Assembly: GCA_937864535.1 (NCBI GenBank)
Contig: CALMJS010000015.1
Location: 186,001-250,000, forward strand
Source: an uncultured Paracoccaceae bacterium
Lineage (GTDB): Bacteria; Pseudomonadota; Alphaproteobacteria; Rhodobacterales; Rhodobacteraceae
Direction of reading: 5' to 3'
DNA: 64,000 bases
The position numbers and the translations under genes are program-made. Below are positions 15,947 to 25,210 of the stretch, piece by piece. The notes below the pieces were generated by a model. That model saw nothing but the letters and a program-made list of their open reading frames with translations. It had not been told where the DNA came from and did not search any database. Position 1 is the stretch's first letter; each line of letters starts with the position of its first letter.

Positions 15947-17470
15947 ATGCGGCTGGTTTTGGTGCTGGGGGATCAACTGAGCCTGTCGCTGTCGGCGTTG
16001 CACCATGCCGACAAGGCCCGCGATATCGTTGTCATGGCGGAGGTGGCGGAGGAAACCGGCTATGTCTGGCATCATCCGAAAAAGATCGCGCTGGTCTTGG
16101 CAGCGATGCGAAAATTTGCCCGACGTCTGGAAGAGGACGGTTGGCGTGTGGCCTATACGCGGTTGGATGATCCGGAGACGACCGGCTCGATCGTCGGAGA
16201 GTTGCAGCGGCGGGCTGAAGATTTTGGTGCCACGGAGGTCATCGCGACCCAACCGGGCGAATGGCGGCTGATCGAGGCATTGGAGACCGCCGCGATTGCT
16301 GTGCATCAATTCGAGGACAGTCGGTTTGTCTGCCGTTCTGCCGAGTTCGAGGGCTGGGCCGAAGGGCGCAAGTCGCTGCGGATGGAATATTTCTACCGCG
16401 AGGTGCGTCGGAAGACCGGGATCTTGATGGAGGATGGCCAGCCGACGGGCGGTCAGTGGAATTATGACCACGATAACCGCAAGGGGCCGCCGGATCACGT
16501 CGAGTTCTCGGGCCCGATGCGGTTCGATCCCGATCCAGTGACGCTAGAGGTTCTGACATTGGTGGAGGGTCGATTTGGCAATCGCTTTGGCGATCTGGCC
16601 CCGTTCTGGTTTGCTACCGATCGGCAGCAGGCGCTTGCGCAATTGCACCACTGGATTGCGGGCGGGTTGCCGAAATTCGGCGATTATCAGGATGCGATGG
16701 TCACCGGTCAGCGGTTCATGTGGCATTCGCTGATTTCGACGTCGATCAATCTGGGTCTGCTCGAACCTTTGGAGGTCTGCCTGGTGGTCGAGGCGGCCTA
16801 TCGGGCGGGGCAGGTGCCGCTGAACGCAGCCGAGGGCTTTGTGCGGCAGGTGATCGGCTGGCGCGAATATGTGCGCGGTATTTATATGCTCAAGGGGCCT
16901 GACTATGTGCGCGGCAATGCGCTGGAGCATCACCGTGCGCTACCCGGTCTCTACTGGGGCGGGGAAACCCGCATGGCCTGTCTGTCCGAGGTCGTCGGGC
17001 AAACCAAGGCCGAGGCCTATGCCCATCACATCCAGCGCCTGATGGTGACGGGGAATTTCGCGCTCTTGGCGGGGATTGATCCCTATCAGGTGCATGAATG
17101 GTATCTGGCGGTCTATGCGGATGCCTTTGAATGGGTGGAGGCGCCCAATACCATCGGGATGAGCCAGTTTGCCGATGGCGGCGTGATCGCGTCCAAGCCC
17201 TATATCAGCAGCGGCGCCTATATCGACCGGATGTCGGATTACTGCGGCGGGTGCGCCTATAAAGTGAAGGACAAGGTCGGGGCGGCGGCCTGTCCGTTCA
17301 ATCTGCTATATTGGCATTTTCTGGATCGGCATCGGGCGCGGTTCGCGGCCAATCCCAGAATGGGCACGATGTATCGCACATGGGACCGGATGGACGAGGC
17401 GCATCGCGAACGGGTGCTGGCCGAGGCCGAGGGATTTCTCGCCCGGCTGGATGCGGGCGAGGTGGTTTGA
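15947..17470 (+). CDS. phrB: Iron-sulphur photolyase, PhrB/CryB type
   Basis: The 507-residue protein belongs to the cryptochrome/photolyase-related (FeS-BCP) family, whose characterised member in Agrobacterium repairs (6-4) photoproducts with FAD, a lumazine antenna and a [4Fe-4S] cluster. Cys near residues 345, 433, 436 and 449 (MACLSEV, YCGGCAYK, AACPFN) have the same 88-3-13 spacing as the cluster ligands of that protein as I recall it. The FAD region includes AEGFVRQVIGWREYVRG and PNTIGMSQFADGG. Start at 15947 follows GGAGGACAGGA; the longer frame from 15908 has no ribosome site. Confidence 0.9.
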   Translation: MRLVLVLGDQLSLSLSALHHADKARDIVVMAEVAEETGYVWHHPKKIALVLAAMRKFARRLEEDGWRVAYTRLDDPETTGSIVGELQRRAEDFGATEVIATQPGEWRLIEALETAAIAVHQFEDSRFVCRSAEFEGWAEGRKSLRMEYFYREVRRKTGILMEDGQPTGGQWNYDHDNRKGPPDHVEFSGPMRFDPDPVTLEVLTLVEGRFGNRFGDLAPFWFATDRQQALAQLHHWIAGGLPKFGDYQDAMVTGQRFMWHSLISTSINLGLLEPLEVCLVVEAAYRAGQVPLNAAEGFVRQVIGWREYVRGIYMLKGPDYVRGNALEHHRALPGLYWGGETRMACLSEVVGQTKAEAYAHHIQRLMVTGNFALLAGIDPYQVHEWYLAVYADAFEWVEAPNTIGMSQFADGGVIASKPYISSGAYIDRMSDYCGGCAYKVKDKVGAAACPFNLLYWHFLDRHRARFAANPRMGTMYRTWDRMDEAHRERVLAEAEGFLARLDAGEVV

Positions 17471-17474
17471 GGCG

Positions 17475-18980
17475 TCAGTTGCTGGCGGGTGTATCGGCAG
17501 GCGCCGCCGCGTCGGGCGCTGCGTCGGGCTGATCGGCCGCCGGCGCCGCTGGCGTGTCCGCCCCGGCAAACAGGTTTTCATCCCATTTTCCTGCCTCGAC
17601 CGCGCCAGAGGCGTAGGTCATCGTCCCTGTGCCCTGACGACGGCCAGCGACAAAGGTCCCGGTGTAGACATCCCCATTGCTATAGGTCGCGATCCCTTGG
17701 CCAGAGATTTCGCCCATGACCCACTGGCCCTCGTAGGTGAAGGTTTCGTTCTCTTCGGTTGCGGGATTGTCGGGGATGGTGATTTTGCCCTGACCGTCGC
17801 GCTGGCCGTTGTTGAATTCGCCCTCGTAGACAGACCCGTCGGCATAGGTGGCGATGCCGGTGCCGCTGCGCTGTCCCTCGTTCCATTGACCATCGTAGCG
17901 ATAGCCGTCTGGGAAGGTCATGACGCCCTGCCCATGGTTCTTGGCGTTTTTGAACTCGCCGACATAGCTCAGGCCGCTGGGATAGGTGGCCGTGCCGGTG
18001 CCGTCGATCACGCCGTTTTTCCAGTCGCCGTCGTAGGTCGATCCGTCGGCGTAGATGATCTTGCCTTTGCCATTAGCGAGGCCCGCGGCAAAGCTGCCGA
18101 TATAGACCGACCCGTCGGGATAGGTCACCTGACCCTGACCCGAGATTTCGCCTGCCTCCCACATGCCGACATAGACATAGCCATCCGCGCCGCGGAACGT
18201 GCCCTGACCATGGCGGCGGTCATCCTTGAAACCGCCCTGATAGACATCGCCGTTGGCATAGGTGACGGTGCCGGTGCCTTGGCGGCGGCCAGCGACCAGA
18301 TCGCCGTCATAGATATCGCCGTTGGACTGGATCAGCTTTCCCTTGCCCTCGACCTGACCGGCGACCCAGGTGCCCTCGACCACGGTGCCATCGGACATCG
18401 TCAGTTTGCCCTGACCATCGCGGTCGTCGCGGGCCATGCCGCCCTCATAGAGGGTGCCGTCCGGATAGGTGACCTTGCCCTGACCCTGTTTGACGCCGTT
18501 TTCCCAGTCGCCCTCGTAGCGGTATCCGTCGGGGCTGGTCATGGTGCCGACCCCGTGGTGCATCGCATTGCGGAACCCGCCGGTGTAGGTCACGCCATTG
18601 GCGTAGATGGCGACACCCTCGCCGGCGATGTTGCCATCGACCCAGGTGCCCTCATAGCTGCCGCCATCGGCAAAGGTGATTTTGCCCTGTCCATGCGGTT
18701 TGCCCGCCGCAAATTCGCCCTCGTAGACAGAGCCGTTCGGAAACCGCGCTGTCCCGGTGCCGCGGATTTCCCCCTGCACCCATTGGCCGGTGTATTCATA
18801 GCCGTTGGGCAGCCGATAGGTCCCGGTGCCGTCCTGTTTTCCGTTCAGAAACTGGCCTTCATAGACGCCGCCGTCTTCGTACTGTTTGGTCTGGACGTCC
18901 TGAGCGATCCCGATGCCCGCCATCATGATGCAGGCTGTGCCACCCAAAATTGTCCGCCAAATAGCCCGGTCGCGAGTCAT
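17475..18980 (-). CDS. Exported MORN-repeat protein with about 19 repeats
   Basis: After a signal peptide (cleavage near GIGIAQ) the 501-residue protein is almost wholly built of about 19 tandem 23-residue MORN units, each of the form YEG.F.nG..dGqG...ypdG. One unit near residue 420 carries a short insertion (IPDNPATEENE). The last 30 residues are Ala/Pro/Asp-rich. MORN repeats form extended beta-sheet ribbons that bind proteins or lipids; the role of bacterial secreted ones is not settled. It is convergent with the photolyase gene, leaving four bases between stops. Confidence 0.88.
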   Translation of the reverse strand: MTRDRAIWRTILGGTACIMMAGIGIAQDVQTKQYEDGGVYEGQFLNGKQDGTGTYRLPNGYEYTGQWVQGEIRGTGTARFPNGSVYEGEFAAGKPHGQGKITFADGGSYEGTWVDGNIAGEGVAIYANGVTYTGGFRNAMHHGVGTMTSPDGYRYEGDWENGVKQGQGKVTYPDGTLYEGGMARDDRDGQGKLTMSDGTVVEGTWVAGQVEGKGKLIQSNGDIYDGDLVAGRRQGTGTVTYANGDVYQGGFKDDRRHGQGTFRGADGYVYVGMWEAGEISGQGQVTYPDGSVYIGSFAAGLANGKGKIIYADGSTYDGDWKNGVIDGTGTATYPSGLSYVGEFKNAKNHGQGVMTFPDGYRYDGQWNEGQRSGTGIATYADGSVYEGEFNNGQRDGQGKITIPDNPATEENETFTYEGQWVMGEISGQGIATYSNGDVYTGTFVAGRRQGTGTMTYASGAVEAGKWDENLFAGADTPAAPAADQPDAAPDAAAPADTPASN

Positions 18981-19127
18981 AACTGGTCTTTCCTAGTTCT
19001 GCCGCCGGTGATGCTAAAGGAGGCACCCGCGCTGCACAACGGTTTGCTTGGTCAAAGACGGGCGCATTCGGCTTTCCCTTGGCGGGTGTTCTGGTAAATA
19101 TTGCGATAGCTAGACCTAGGAATGCCA

Positions 19128-20786
19128 ATGACTGACCGTTTTCGCATCACAATTGCCCAGTTGAACCCAACCGTCGGCGATATCGAAGGAAACGCCGGCA
19201 AGGCGCAGAGCGTCTGGCAGCAGGCCAAGGCAGTCGGGTCCGATATGGTTGCCCTGCCAGAGATGTTTATCGCGGGGTATTCGACGCAGGATCTGGTGAT
19301 GAAACCCGCGTTTCATGCCGCCTGCCGTGCGCGGATCGAACAACTTGCCGTGGACTGTGCCGATGGGCCGATGCTGGCCATCGGTGGTCCGCTGGCCGAG
19401 GACGGGCGGCTCTATAACGCCTACTACATCCTCAAGGGCGGCAAGGTGGTGAGCTGGCAGCTCAAACATTTCCTGCCGAATTACAATGTGTTTGACGAAG
19501 TCCGGCAGTTCAATCGCGGTGCGATTCAGGGACCCTATGATGTGGGGCCGCTGCGGATCGGATCGCCGATCTGCGAAGACGCATGGTTCCCCGATGTGGC
19601 CGAGGCGATGTGCGAGAGCGGTGCCGAGCTGTTGGTCGTTCCGAACGGTTCGCCCTATTACCGGGGCAAATTCGATCGCCGGATGAATGCCATGGTGGCG
19701 CGGGTGATCGAAAACGATGTGCCTATGGTCTACGTCAATACCGTTGGCGGGCAGGATGATCAGGCCTTTGACGGGGGATCGTTCGTGTTGAACCGGGGCG
19801 GGCGTCTGGCAGTGCAATTGCCGCTGTTTGACGAGGCCGTCGCCCATGTCGATTTCACCCGGACCGAGGCGGGCTGGGAAGCGAGCGAGGGACCGAAAGT
19901 CAATTATCCCAATGATTGGGAACAGGACTATCATGCGATGGTTCTGACCCTGCGCGATTATTTGCGCAAAACCGGATTTCACAAGGTCGTGCTGGGGCTG
20001 TCGGGCGGCATCGACTCGGCGCTCGTGGCGACGGTGGCGGTGGATGCCTTGGGGGCGGACCGCGTGCATTGCGTGATGTTGCCGTCGGAATATACCTCTC
20101 AGGGATCGCTGGACGATGCCAAGGATATCGCCGTGCGTCTGGGCGTTCGCTATGATTTTGTTCCGATCACCGCCACCCGCGATGCGGTGACCGAGACGTT
20201 GGCTCCGCTGTTTGAGGGGCGGGCAGCGGACCTGACCGAAGAGAACGTGCAGTCGCGGATTCGCGGGCTGCTGCTGATGGCGATGTCCAACAAATTCGGT
20301 GAAATGTTGCTGACGACCGGGAACAAGTCCGAAATGGCCGTGGGCTATTGCACGATCTACGGCGATATGAACGGCGGCTATAACCCGATCAAGGACCTGT
20401 ACAAGACGCGCGTGTTTGAAACCTGTCGCTGGCGGAACCAGAACCATCGCGACTGGATGCAGGGCCCGGGCGGCGAAGTGATCCCGACGGCGATCATTGA
20501 CAAACCGCCAAGCGCCGAATTGCGGCCCGATCAAAAGGACGAAGACAGCCTGCCGCCCTATGAGATTTTGGACGGTATCCTAGAGATGCTGGTCGAAAAG
20601 GATGCCAGCGTCGCGGACTGCGTCGAGGCAGGGTACGAGCGTGACACCGCCAAGCGGGTCGAACATCTGCTGTACATCAGCGAATACAAGCGGTTCCAGT
20701 CCGCGCCCGGCACACGGTTGACCAAAAAGGCGTTCTGGCTGGATCGCCGCTATCCCATCGCCAACCGCTGGCGGGATAACGGGTAA
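19128..20786 (+). CDS. nadE: Glutamine-dependent NAD+ synthetase
   Basis: The enzyme amidates nicotinate adenine dinucleotide to NAD using ammonia from glutamine. The N-terminal nitrilase-type glutaminase (about 1-260) has Glu in LPEMFIAGY, Lys in LKHFLPNYNVFDE and catalytic Cys in SPICEDAWFP. The C-terminal synthetase (about 270-552) has the ATP loop LGLSGGIDSALVATV and TGNKSEMAVGY. ATG 19128 is chosen because AGGA lies eight bases upstream; the ATG at 19122 directly abuts that site. A repeat element and hairpin follow the stop at once. Confidence 0.95.
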   Translation: MTDRFRITIAQLNPTVGDIEGNAGKAQSVWQQAKAVGSDMVALPEMFIAGYSTQDLVMKPAFHAACRARIEQLAVDCADGPMLAIGGPLAEDGRLYNAYYILKGGKVVSWQLKHFLPNYNVFDEVRQFNRGAIQGPYDVGPLRIGSPICEDAWFPDVAEAMCESGAELLVVPNGSPYYRGKFDRRMNAMVARVIENDVPMVYVNTVGGQDDQAFDGGSFVLNRGGRLAVQLPLFDEAVAHVDFTRTEAGWEASEGPKVNYPNDWEQDYHAMVLTLRDYLRKTGFHKVVLGLSGGIDSALVATVAVDALGADRVHCVMLPSEYTSQGSLDDAKDIAVRLGVRYDFVPITATRDAVTETLAPLFEGRAADLTEENVQSRIRGLLLMAMSNKFGEMLLTTGNKSEMAVGYCTIYGDMNGGYNPIKDLYKTRVFETCRWRNQNHRDWMQGPGGEVIPTAIIDKPPSAELRPDQKDEDSLPPYEILDGILEMLVEKDASVADCVEAGYERDTAKRVEHLLYISEYKRFQSAPGTRLTKKAFWLDRRYPIANRWRDNG

Positions 20787-20846
20787 GGGGGCGCTGCCCC
20801 CTCGGCCCTGCGGGCCTCACCCCCGAGGTATTTTTAGAAAGATGAA
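20787..20846 (+). repeat. Dispersed hairpin repeat, copy 2
   Basis: It begins on the base after the nadE stop: GGGGGC-GCT-GCCCCC, then GGCCCTGCGGGCC, CCCCCGAGGTATTTTT and GAAAGATGAA. The arrangement suggests it may serve as the 3' end of the nadE transcript. Confidence 0.75.
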
Positions 20847-20850
20847 TGTG

Positions 20851-20877
20851 CGCGCGGCCCCAGTTGCCGCGCGTTTT
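20851..20877 (+). terminator. Terminator after nadE
   Basis: A hairpin CGCGCGG...CCGCGCG (20851-20873) is followed by TTTT. It lies just behind repeat copy 2. From here to 21050 I see no further gene; short frames in this stretch are Trp/Cys-rich and unlikely. Confidence 0.6.
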
Positions 20878-21050
20878 CGTTGGGTCATGCGATGGAACCG
20901 GCGTGTTCTGGCTGGTTTGCACGGGCTGGTGGCGAGAACCCGCCGGTTTGGAGGAGGGCGGGATGTGTGAGACCGGAACCCGTTCGATGCGGGGCGTGTT
21001 GTTCTGTCAATCCGGCTGCGAGGAGCGGCCATAGTTTCAGGAGACGACGA

Positions 21051-21731
21051 ATGAAAACGCTCAAAACCGCATTGATTGGTTCGGTTCTTTTGGTTGCTGC
21101 TGCCCCGGCGATGGCGCAATCGGTGACGGCGACTGTTGCGACGGATTTGAACCTGCGGTCTGGCCCCGGCGCTTGGTACGAATCTGTCGCGGTGATCCCG
21201 GCAAATGCCGAGGCTAGCGTCGAAGGCTGTCTGGCAGAGGTGGATTGGTGTCAGGTCACGTATGAGGGTCAGTCGGGCTGGTCCTATGCGCCGTATCTGG
21301 CCGTGGCGGATGGCGATGTCTATGCCGCGCTGAGTGCCGCGCCGACCTCGGTCACCGTAAAAACCGTGACGACGGTGGATCAGGCGGCGACTGATGAAGA
21401 CAAGGGCTCGGCGGCGCTGGCAGGCGGATCTGCGGGGGCGTTGATCGCCTATGCCTTGGGCGGGCCGGTGACCGGGATGGTGATCGGCGGCATTCTGGGC
21501 AGCTCGATCGCCGCCGAGGCGGTGGAGCCGACCACGGAAACCGTCACCTATATCCAGCAAAATCCGGTCGAAGTCGTCTGGCTGGATGGGGAAGCAGTTG
21601 TCGGGGCGGCCTTGCCGACGGGGATTGTCACCTATGAGACCCCGCAGGCTGGCGTGCGCTATCTGAACGTGAACGGCACTCTGGTTGCGGTTGATGCCGA
21701 GAGCAATGTGATCGTCGATGTGATCAGCTAA
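21051..21731 (+). CDS. Exported SH3-domain protein with DUF1236-like C-terminus
   Basis: The 226-residue product has a signal peptide (MKTLKTALIGSVLLVAAAPA, cleaved after AMA). A bacterial SH3 domain follows at about 24-85 (ATDLNLRSGPGAWYESVAVI, then WCQVTYEGQSGWSYAPYL). A Gly-zipper segment (GGSAGALIAYALGGPVTGMV) lies near 125-155. The last 50 residues resemble DUF1236, a small domain that often follows SH3 in alphaproteobacterial exported proteins. The start follows CAGGAGACGACGA; the longer frame from 20880 lacks a ribosome site. A cell-envelope role is likely, precise function unknown. Confidence 0.8.
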   Translation: MKTLKTALIGSVLLVAAAPAMAQSVTATVATDLNLRSGPGAWYESVAVIPANAEASVEGCLAEVDWCQVTYEGQSGWSYAPYLAVADGDVYAALSAAPTSVTVKTVTTVDQAATDEDKGSAALAGGSAGALIAYALGGPVTGMVIGGILGSSIAAEAVEPTTETVTYIQQNPVEVVWLDGEAVVGAALPTGIVTYETPQAGVRYLNVNGTLVAVDAESNVIVDVIS

Positions 21732-21816
21732 GTCCTAGGCCATTTGCGACCTGTTTTTGTCGCGCTCTGGCAAGACGCCGGGGCGCGGCAAGCGCATTTG
21801 GGCGGGACGTTTCGAA

Positions 21817-22380
21817 ATGGTTTCCCCAATGATCACTGTACATTCCGTTCCCCAAGCGTTCAGCGCCGAGGACTGCGACCGCATTATCGGCTACACCCAA
21901 CTGGTCGCAGCCAGCGATGCGCGGCTGGTTGGCAATACACAGAACCACGATCTGCGCCGCGCCGATCTGGTGTGGCTGGACGATGTTCCGCAGGCCGCCT
22001 GGGTCATGGACCGGATTATCGAAGTCGTGCGCGAGGCCAATCGAGAAGTCTATGGGTTCGATCTGAACGATTTTTCCGAGAGCGCCCAAGTGGCGCGCTA
22101 CGGGGCAGAGCGTGAGGGACATTTTTCGTGGCATTCCGATGTCGGGGATGGGCGACTGGCTGCGCGGCGCAAACTGACGATGGTGGTCCAATTGTCTGAC
22201 CCTGCCGAGTATGAAGGCGGTGTGCTCGAGGTCTGGCCGTCCTCGCAGGTGGTTTCGGCGCCGCTGGAGCGGGGAACAGCGACGCTGTTTCCATCCTATC
22301 TGCTGCATCGGGTGACGCCGGTGACACGTGGGGCGCGGCATTCGCTGACGATCTGGGCGCACGGTCCGCAATTCAGATAA
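21817..22380 (+). CDS. 2-oxoglutarate/Fe(II) dioxygenase, prolyl-4-hydroxylase type
   Basis: The double-stranded beta-helix core has the iron ligands H.D in FSWHSDVGD (about 100) and a distal His in LLHRVTPVTRG, with the Arg ten residues later (ARHSLTIW) that binds 2-oxoglutarate. The layout matches PKHD-type hydroxylases. The substrate cannot be read from sequence. The start is uncertain: ATG 21817 or 21829; the longer frame to 21757 has no ribosome site. Confidence 0.85.
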   Translation: MVSPMITVHSVPQAFSAEDCDRIIGYTQLVAASDARLVGNTQNHDLRRADLVWLDDVPQAAWVMDRIIEVVREANREVYGFDLNDFSESAQVARYGAEREGHFSWHSDVGDGRLAARRKLTMVVQLSDPAEYEGGVLEVWPSSQVVSAPLERGTATLFPSYLLHRVTPVTRGARHSLTIWAHGPQFR

Positions 22381-22477
22381 CCCTGCATTGGCGCACAGGG
22401 TCTGAGTGTCGGTGCGTGAGGACATTTGCCAATGCTGGGCATAAGTCATGCGGGTAACCTTATCAAAGGAGCCCAAG

Positions 22478-23071
22478 ATGGCTAAGCCCAAGATTGCAGT
22501 TGTTTTCTATTCGACCTATGGCACCAACCACGGCATCGCTGCCGCCGCGGCCAAGGCCGCCGAAGAGGCCGGCGCTGACGTTCGCGTTCTGCGCATCCCC
22601 GAAACCGCGCCCGAGGCTGTCGTGAACGGTCAGGACGCATGGAAGGCGCAGGCAGAGCGCGCGTCCGAATTCCCGGCAGTGTCCAATGACGATCTGGTCT
22701 GGGCCGACGGTATCTTCCTGACCAGCCCGACCCGCTATGGCGGGATGGCCAGCCAGACACGGGCGTGGCTGGATACGCTGGGTGGGCTGTGGATGCAGGG
22801 TGCGCTGGTGAACAAGACCATCACCGCCTCGGCCACGTCGCAGAACAAAAACGGCGGCACCGAGGGTGCGATCCAGCAGACCTATGTGTCGGCGATGCAC
22901 TTTGGCATGATCCCGGTTGTTCCGGGCTACGCTGACAGCGTGAAATTCGAAGATGGCGGCAATCCCTACGGCTTTAGCGCCCAGCCGGGCGAATTGTCCG
23001 AGGTCGGCCATCGTTCGGTCGCCTATCAGGCCAAGCGGTTGGTGGACATCACCGCCAAGCTGATCGGTTAA
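22478..23071 (+). CDS. wrbA: NAD(P)H:quinone oxidoreductase WrbA
   Basis: This 197-residue flavodoxin-fold protein has the FMN phosphate loop YSTYGTNHGIAAAAA, the TSPTRYGGMASQTRAWLD block and the NGGTEGAIQQTYVSAMHFGM segment typical of WrbA. It reduces quinones by two electrons and so limits redox cycling. ATG 22478 follows AAAGGAGCCCAAG; the frame extends to 22448 without a better site. A bidirectional terminator follows. Confidence 0.93.
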   Translation: MAKPKIAVVFYSTYGTNHGIAAAAAKAAEEAGADVRVLRIPETAPEAVVNGQDAWKAQAERASEFPAVSNDDLVWADGIFLTSPTRYGGMASQTRAWLDTLGGLWMQGALVNKTITASATSQNKNGGTEGAIQQTYVSAMHFGMIPVVPGYADSVKFEDGGNPYGFSAQPGELSEVGHRSVAYQAKRLVDITAKLIG

Positions 23072-23078
23072 CCGATTG

Positions 23079-23103
23079 AAACGGGGCCCATGCGGCCCCG
23101 TTT
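23079..23103. terminator. Shared terminator between wrbA and the YdeI-like gene
   Basis: Ten-base arms (AAACGGGGCC / GGCCCCGTTT) around CATGC form a strong hairpin between two convergent genes. Its right edge overlaps the last two bases of the minus-strand gene. Confidence 0.75.
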
Positions 23104-23725
23104 ACCGTTCCAGCGCCCCTTTGCCAGCGATGATATGGTCGCGGAATTTCGCGATCCGGGCGATGCGGGTTTCCGGTTTTTTCGCGCCAGCCAGATTGAT
23201 GACATAGCTTTTCTGGCGGCCGGGCGTCAGCGCATCAAAGGCTTCGGCCAGTTCGGGGTCATCGTCCAGCGCGCTGACCAGTTCGTCCGGGAGTTCGAGG
23301 TCGCGGACGACCTTGGCGGGTTTGAGGCCCGCCTCGGCATAGGATTTCGCTTCGGCGATGTAGGCGCGCAGCGAGTGTTCCAGCCGGGTTGGTCCTGCGC
23401 TGTCGGTAAAACAAACCATATCCGGGGTTTGCGTATTCTCACCCTGTCTGGTCAGGATGCCGTCGGGGTCCTTCATCAGGGCGGGATTGAAGAACGTCAG
23501 CCGGAAGTTATCGCGAAACGCCCCCATGATGACGATATTGCGTCCTGCGTGCATATAGCAGGGGTGCGCCCATTTGACGGTTTCGGTCAGGCCCATGTCT
23601 AGGCAGATCCGGCGCAATTCATTCAGCCCGTCGATCCATGCCCGTGTCGAACAGTCCGGCGTCGCGAACCGGTCGCAGCGTCCGCAGCCCTTGGTAAAGA
23701 AATCCTCGATCTCGGTGATCATCAT
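23102..23725 (-). CDS. YdeI/OmpD-associated family protein
   Basis: The 207-residue product has an N-terminal DUF1801-like domain (WIDGLNELRRICLDMGLTE, then KWAHPCYMHAGRNIVIMGAF) and a C-terminal YdeI/OmdA domain with LPDELVSALDDDPELAEAFDAL and PGRQKSYVINLAGAKKPETRIARI. Proteins of this pair are cytosolic and often annotated as bacteriocin-protection; the biochemical role is unclear. An early CGRC pair occurs in GCGRCDRF. The genes downstream of its start read the same way, 12 bases apart. Confidence 0.85.
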   Translation of the reverse strand: MMITEIEDFFTKGCGRCDRFATPDCSTRAWIDGLNELRRICLDMGLTETVKWAHPCYMHAGRNIVIMGAFRDNFRLTFFNPALMKDPDGILTRQGENTQTPDMVCFTDSAGPTRLEHSLRAYIAEAKSYAEAGLKPAKVVRDLELPDELVSALDDDPELAEAFDALTPGRQKSYVINLAGAKKPETRIARIAKFRDHIIAGKGALER

Positions 23726-23737
23726 CGGCAGGCCCCC

Positions 23738-24685
23738 CTAGATTGGTGTTGCGGCAGAGCGGGACAGGCAGTCGTCGAAATCCGATCGCAGGCACAGTTC
23801 GGTGCCCTCGGTCATGCAGGCAGCCGAGGCTGCGGCCGATCCATGTGCCAGCGCGGTTTGCAGGTCCGCGCCTTGGCTAACGGCGAGGGTAAAGCCGCCG
23901 ACAAAGCTGTCACCGGCACCGACCTTGGATTTTACGACGACATTGACGGCGGGGCAGAACCATGCGCCCTCGGCGGTGGCCAGAACATTGCCATCGGCGC
24001 CACGCGCGATGATCACGACCTCGCCCGCGCCGCGCCGGACGAGTTCGCGGGCAACGCGGGCGGTGTCCTCGCGGCGGGGCAGGGGATAGCGGGTCAGGCT
24101 CTCGGCCTCTGCCTGATCCATCCGCAGCACAAAGGGTTGACCGGCAAAGCCCAAGGCGAGGATGGCCAGCGCGGGGCCAGAGGTATCCACGATGATCCTC
24201 GCCCCGGCCCCTTTGAGATCGCGACAAAGCCGCGCATAGAGATCGGCCTGCGCACCAGAGGGGCCAGAGCCGGACAGCACGACAAAATCGCCGGGTGTGA
24301 CACGATCGACAATCGCCGCGCAGGCGGCATCGACATCGGCGTCGGTCCAATGCGGGCCGGGCAGCATAAAGCGGAACTGTTCCTTCAGGCTCAGATCGGT
24401 GACGGCCAGCGATTGCCGGGTGTCCCCAGGGGCATCGTAAACAATCAGCGGCAGACCGGCGGTTTCCAGCAGGCCGCGCAGACTGCGCCCGGTATCGCCG
24501 CCCAGCGCGACAAAGGCGGTCGCTTCGCCGCCCAGTTGCCGAATGGCGCGGGCGACATTTATGCCGCCGCCGCCGGGGTCCATCTGCGGCGGTGCGCAGC
24601 GCAGTTTGTGGTCTGGCACGACCTTATCGACCGAGGTGGCGATATCGAGCGCCGGATTGAGTGTCACAGTGATAATCTGGGTCAT
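23738..24685 (-). CDS. PfkB-family sugar kinase, 1-phosphofructokinase-like
   Basis: The 315-residue ribokinase-fold protein has the first PfkB signature (PGGGGINVARAIRQLGG), a long VTLNPALD start as in phosphofructokinase II and 1-phosphofructokinase, and the second signature KVGAGDSFVGGF with the catalytic Asp. It would phosphorylate a hexose phosphate. Without fruA/fruB or tagatose genes nearby, PfkB (6-phosphofructokinase II) and FruK cannot be told apart. It lies 12 bases upstream of the YdeI-like gene. Confidence 0.88.
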   Translation of the reverse strand: MTQIITVTLNPALDIATSVDKVVPDHKLRCAPPQMDPGGGGINVARAIRQLGGEATAFVALGGDTGRSLRGLLETAGLPLIVYDAPGDTRQSLAVTDLSLKEQFRFMLPGPHWTDADVDAACAAIVDRVTPGDFVVLSGSGPSGAQADLYARLCRDLKGAGARIIVDTSGPALAILALGFAGQPFVLRMDQAEAESLTRYPLPRREDTARVARELVRRGAGEVVIIARGADGNVLATAEGAWFCPAVNVVVKSKVGAGDSFVGGFTLAVSQGADLQTALAHGSAAASAACMTEGTELCLRSDFDDCLSRSAATPI

Positions 24686-24754
24686 GACTCGCCCCTTGGT
24701 GATAGCGTTAACGGCACTTTAGCCCCGTCTGGGCCGCGAATCCACTGACCTAAA

Positions 24755-25150
24755 TCAATCCCACCATGGGTCGATCCGGGCGATGTCCTCATCGGACCAG
24801 CCGAAATGATGGGCGAATTCATGCACCGTGACATGGGCGACCAGCTGGGCCAGTGTGACATCGCCGCGTGCGGCCCATTCGTCCAAAATCGGCCGCCGGA
24901 ACAGCCAGACCGTATCGGGGCTGGTTTGCGGGTCCATGACCGATTTTTCCGTCAGCGGGATGCCCTCGTAAAGGCCAGTCAAACCAAAGGGATCGTCGAT
25001 TTCCATCGCGGCGAGCGTATCGTCGTCCGCGAAATCATCAACCGCGATGGCGACAGCGCGGGCGGCATGTGCAAAGGCTGCGGGAAACTGATCGGCCGTT
25101 TTGCGGGCCAGATCGGCGATGTCGTCATTCGTGGGGGCTGTCCAATCCAT
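24755..25150 (-). CDS. Small zinc metallopeptidase-like protein (HExxH)
   Basis: The 131-residue protein ends with the zinc motif VHEFAHHFGWSDEDIARIDP, with His, Glu and His of HExxH and a downstream Asp/Asp pair. This matches the short alphaproteobacterial possible-zinc-protease family (DUF1025/zincin-like). ATG 25150 is used; the frame extends to 25633 but that part is antisense to gltX. It is divergent from gltX with 60 bases between. Whether it cleaves peptides is unknown. Confidence 0.82.
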   Translation of the reverse strand: MDWTAPTNDDIADLARKTADQFPAAFAHAARAVAIAVDDFADDDTLAAMEIDDPFGLTGLYEGIPLTEKSVMDPQTSPDTVWLFRRPILDEWAARGDVTLAQLVAHVTVHEFAHHFGWSDEDIARIDPWWD

Positions 25151-25210
25151 ATGCCTGATATGGACAAAACGGGGCCAATGTGAAAGAGCCTTGCGCGATA
25201 GGAGAATGCC

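Noticed and set aside
17451-19097. 548-residue plus-strand frame opposite the MORN gene
   Set aside because: Its periodicity mirrors the MORN repeats on the other strand; it has no ribosome site.
20880-21050. Frames upstream of the SH3 gene that extend it to 20880 or form a separate 62-residue protein
   Set aside because: No ribosome site, unusual Cys/Trp-rich composition, and a normal signal peptide with good ribosome site starts at 21051.
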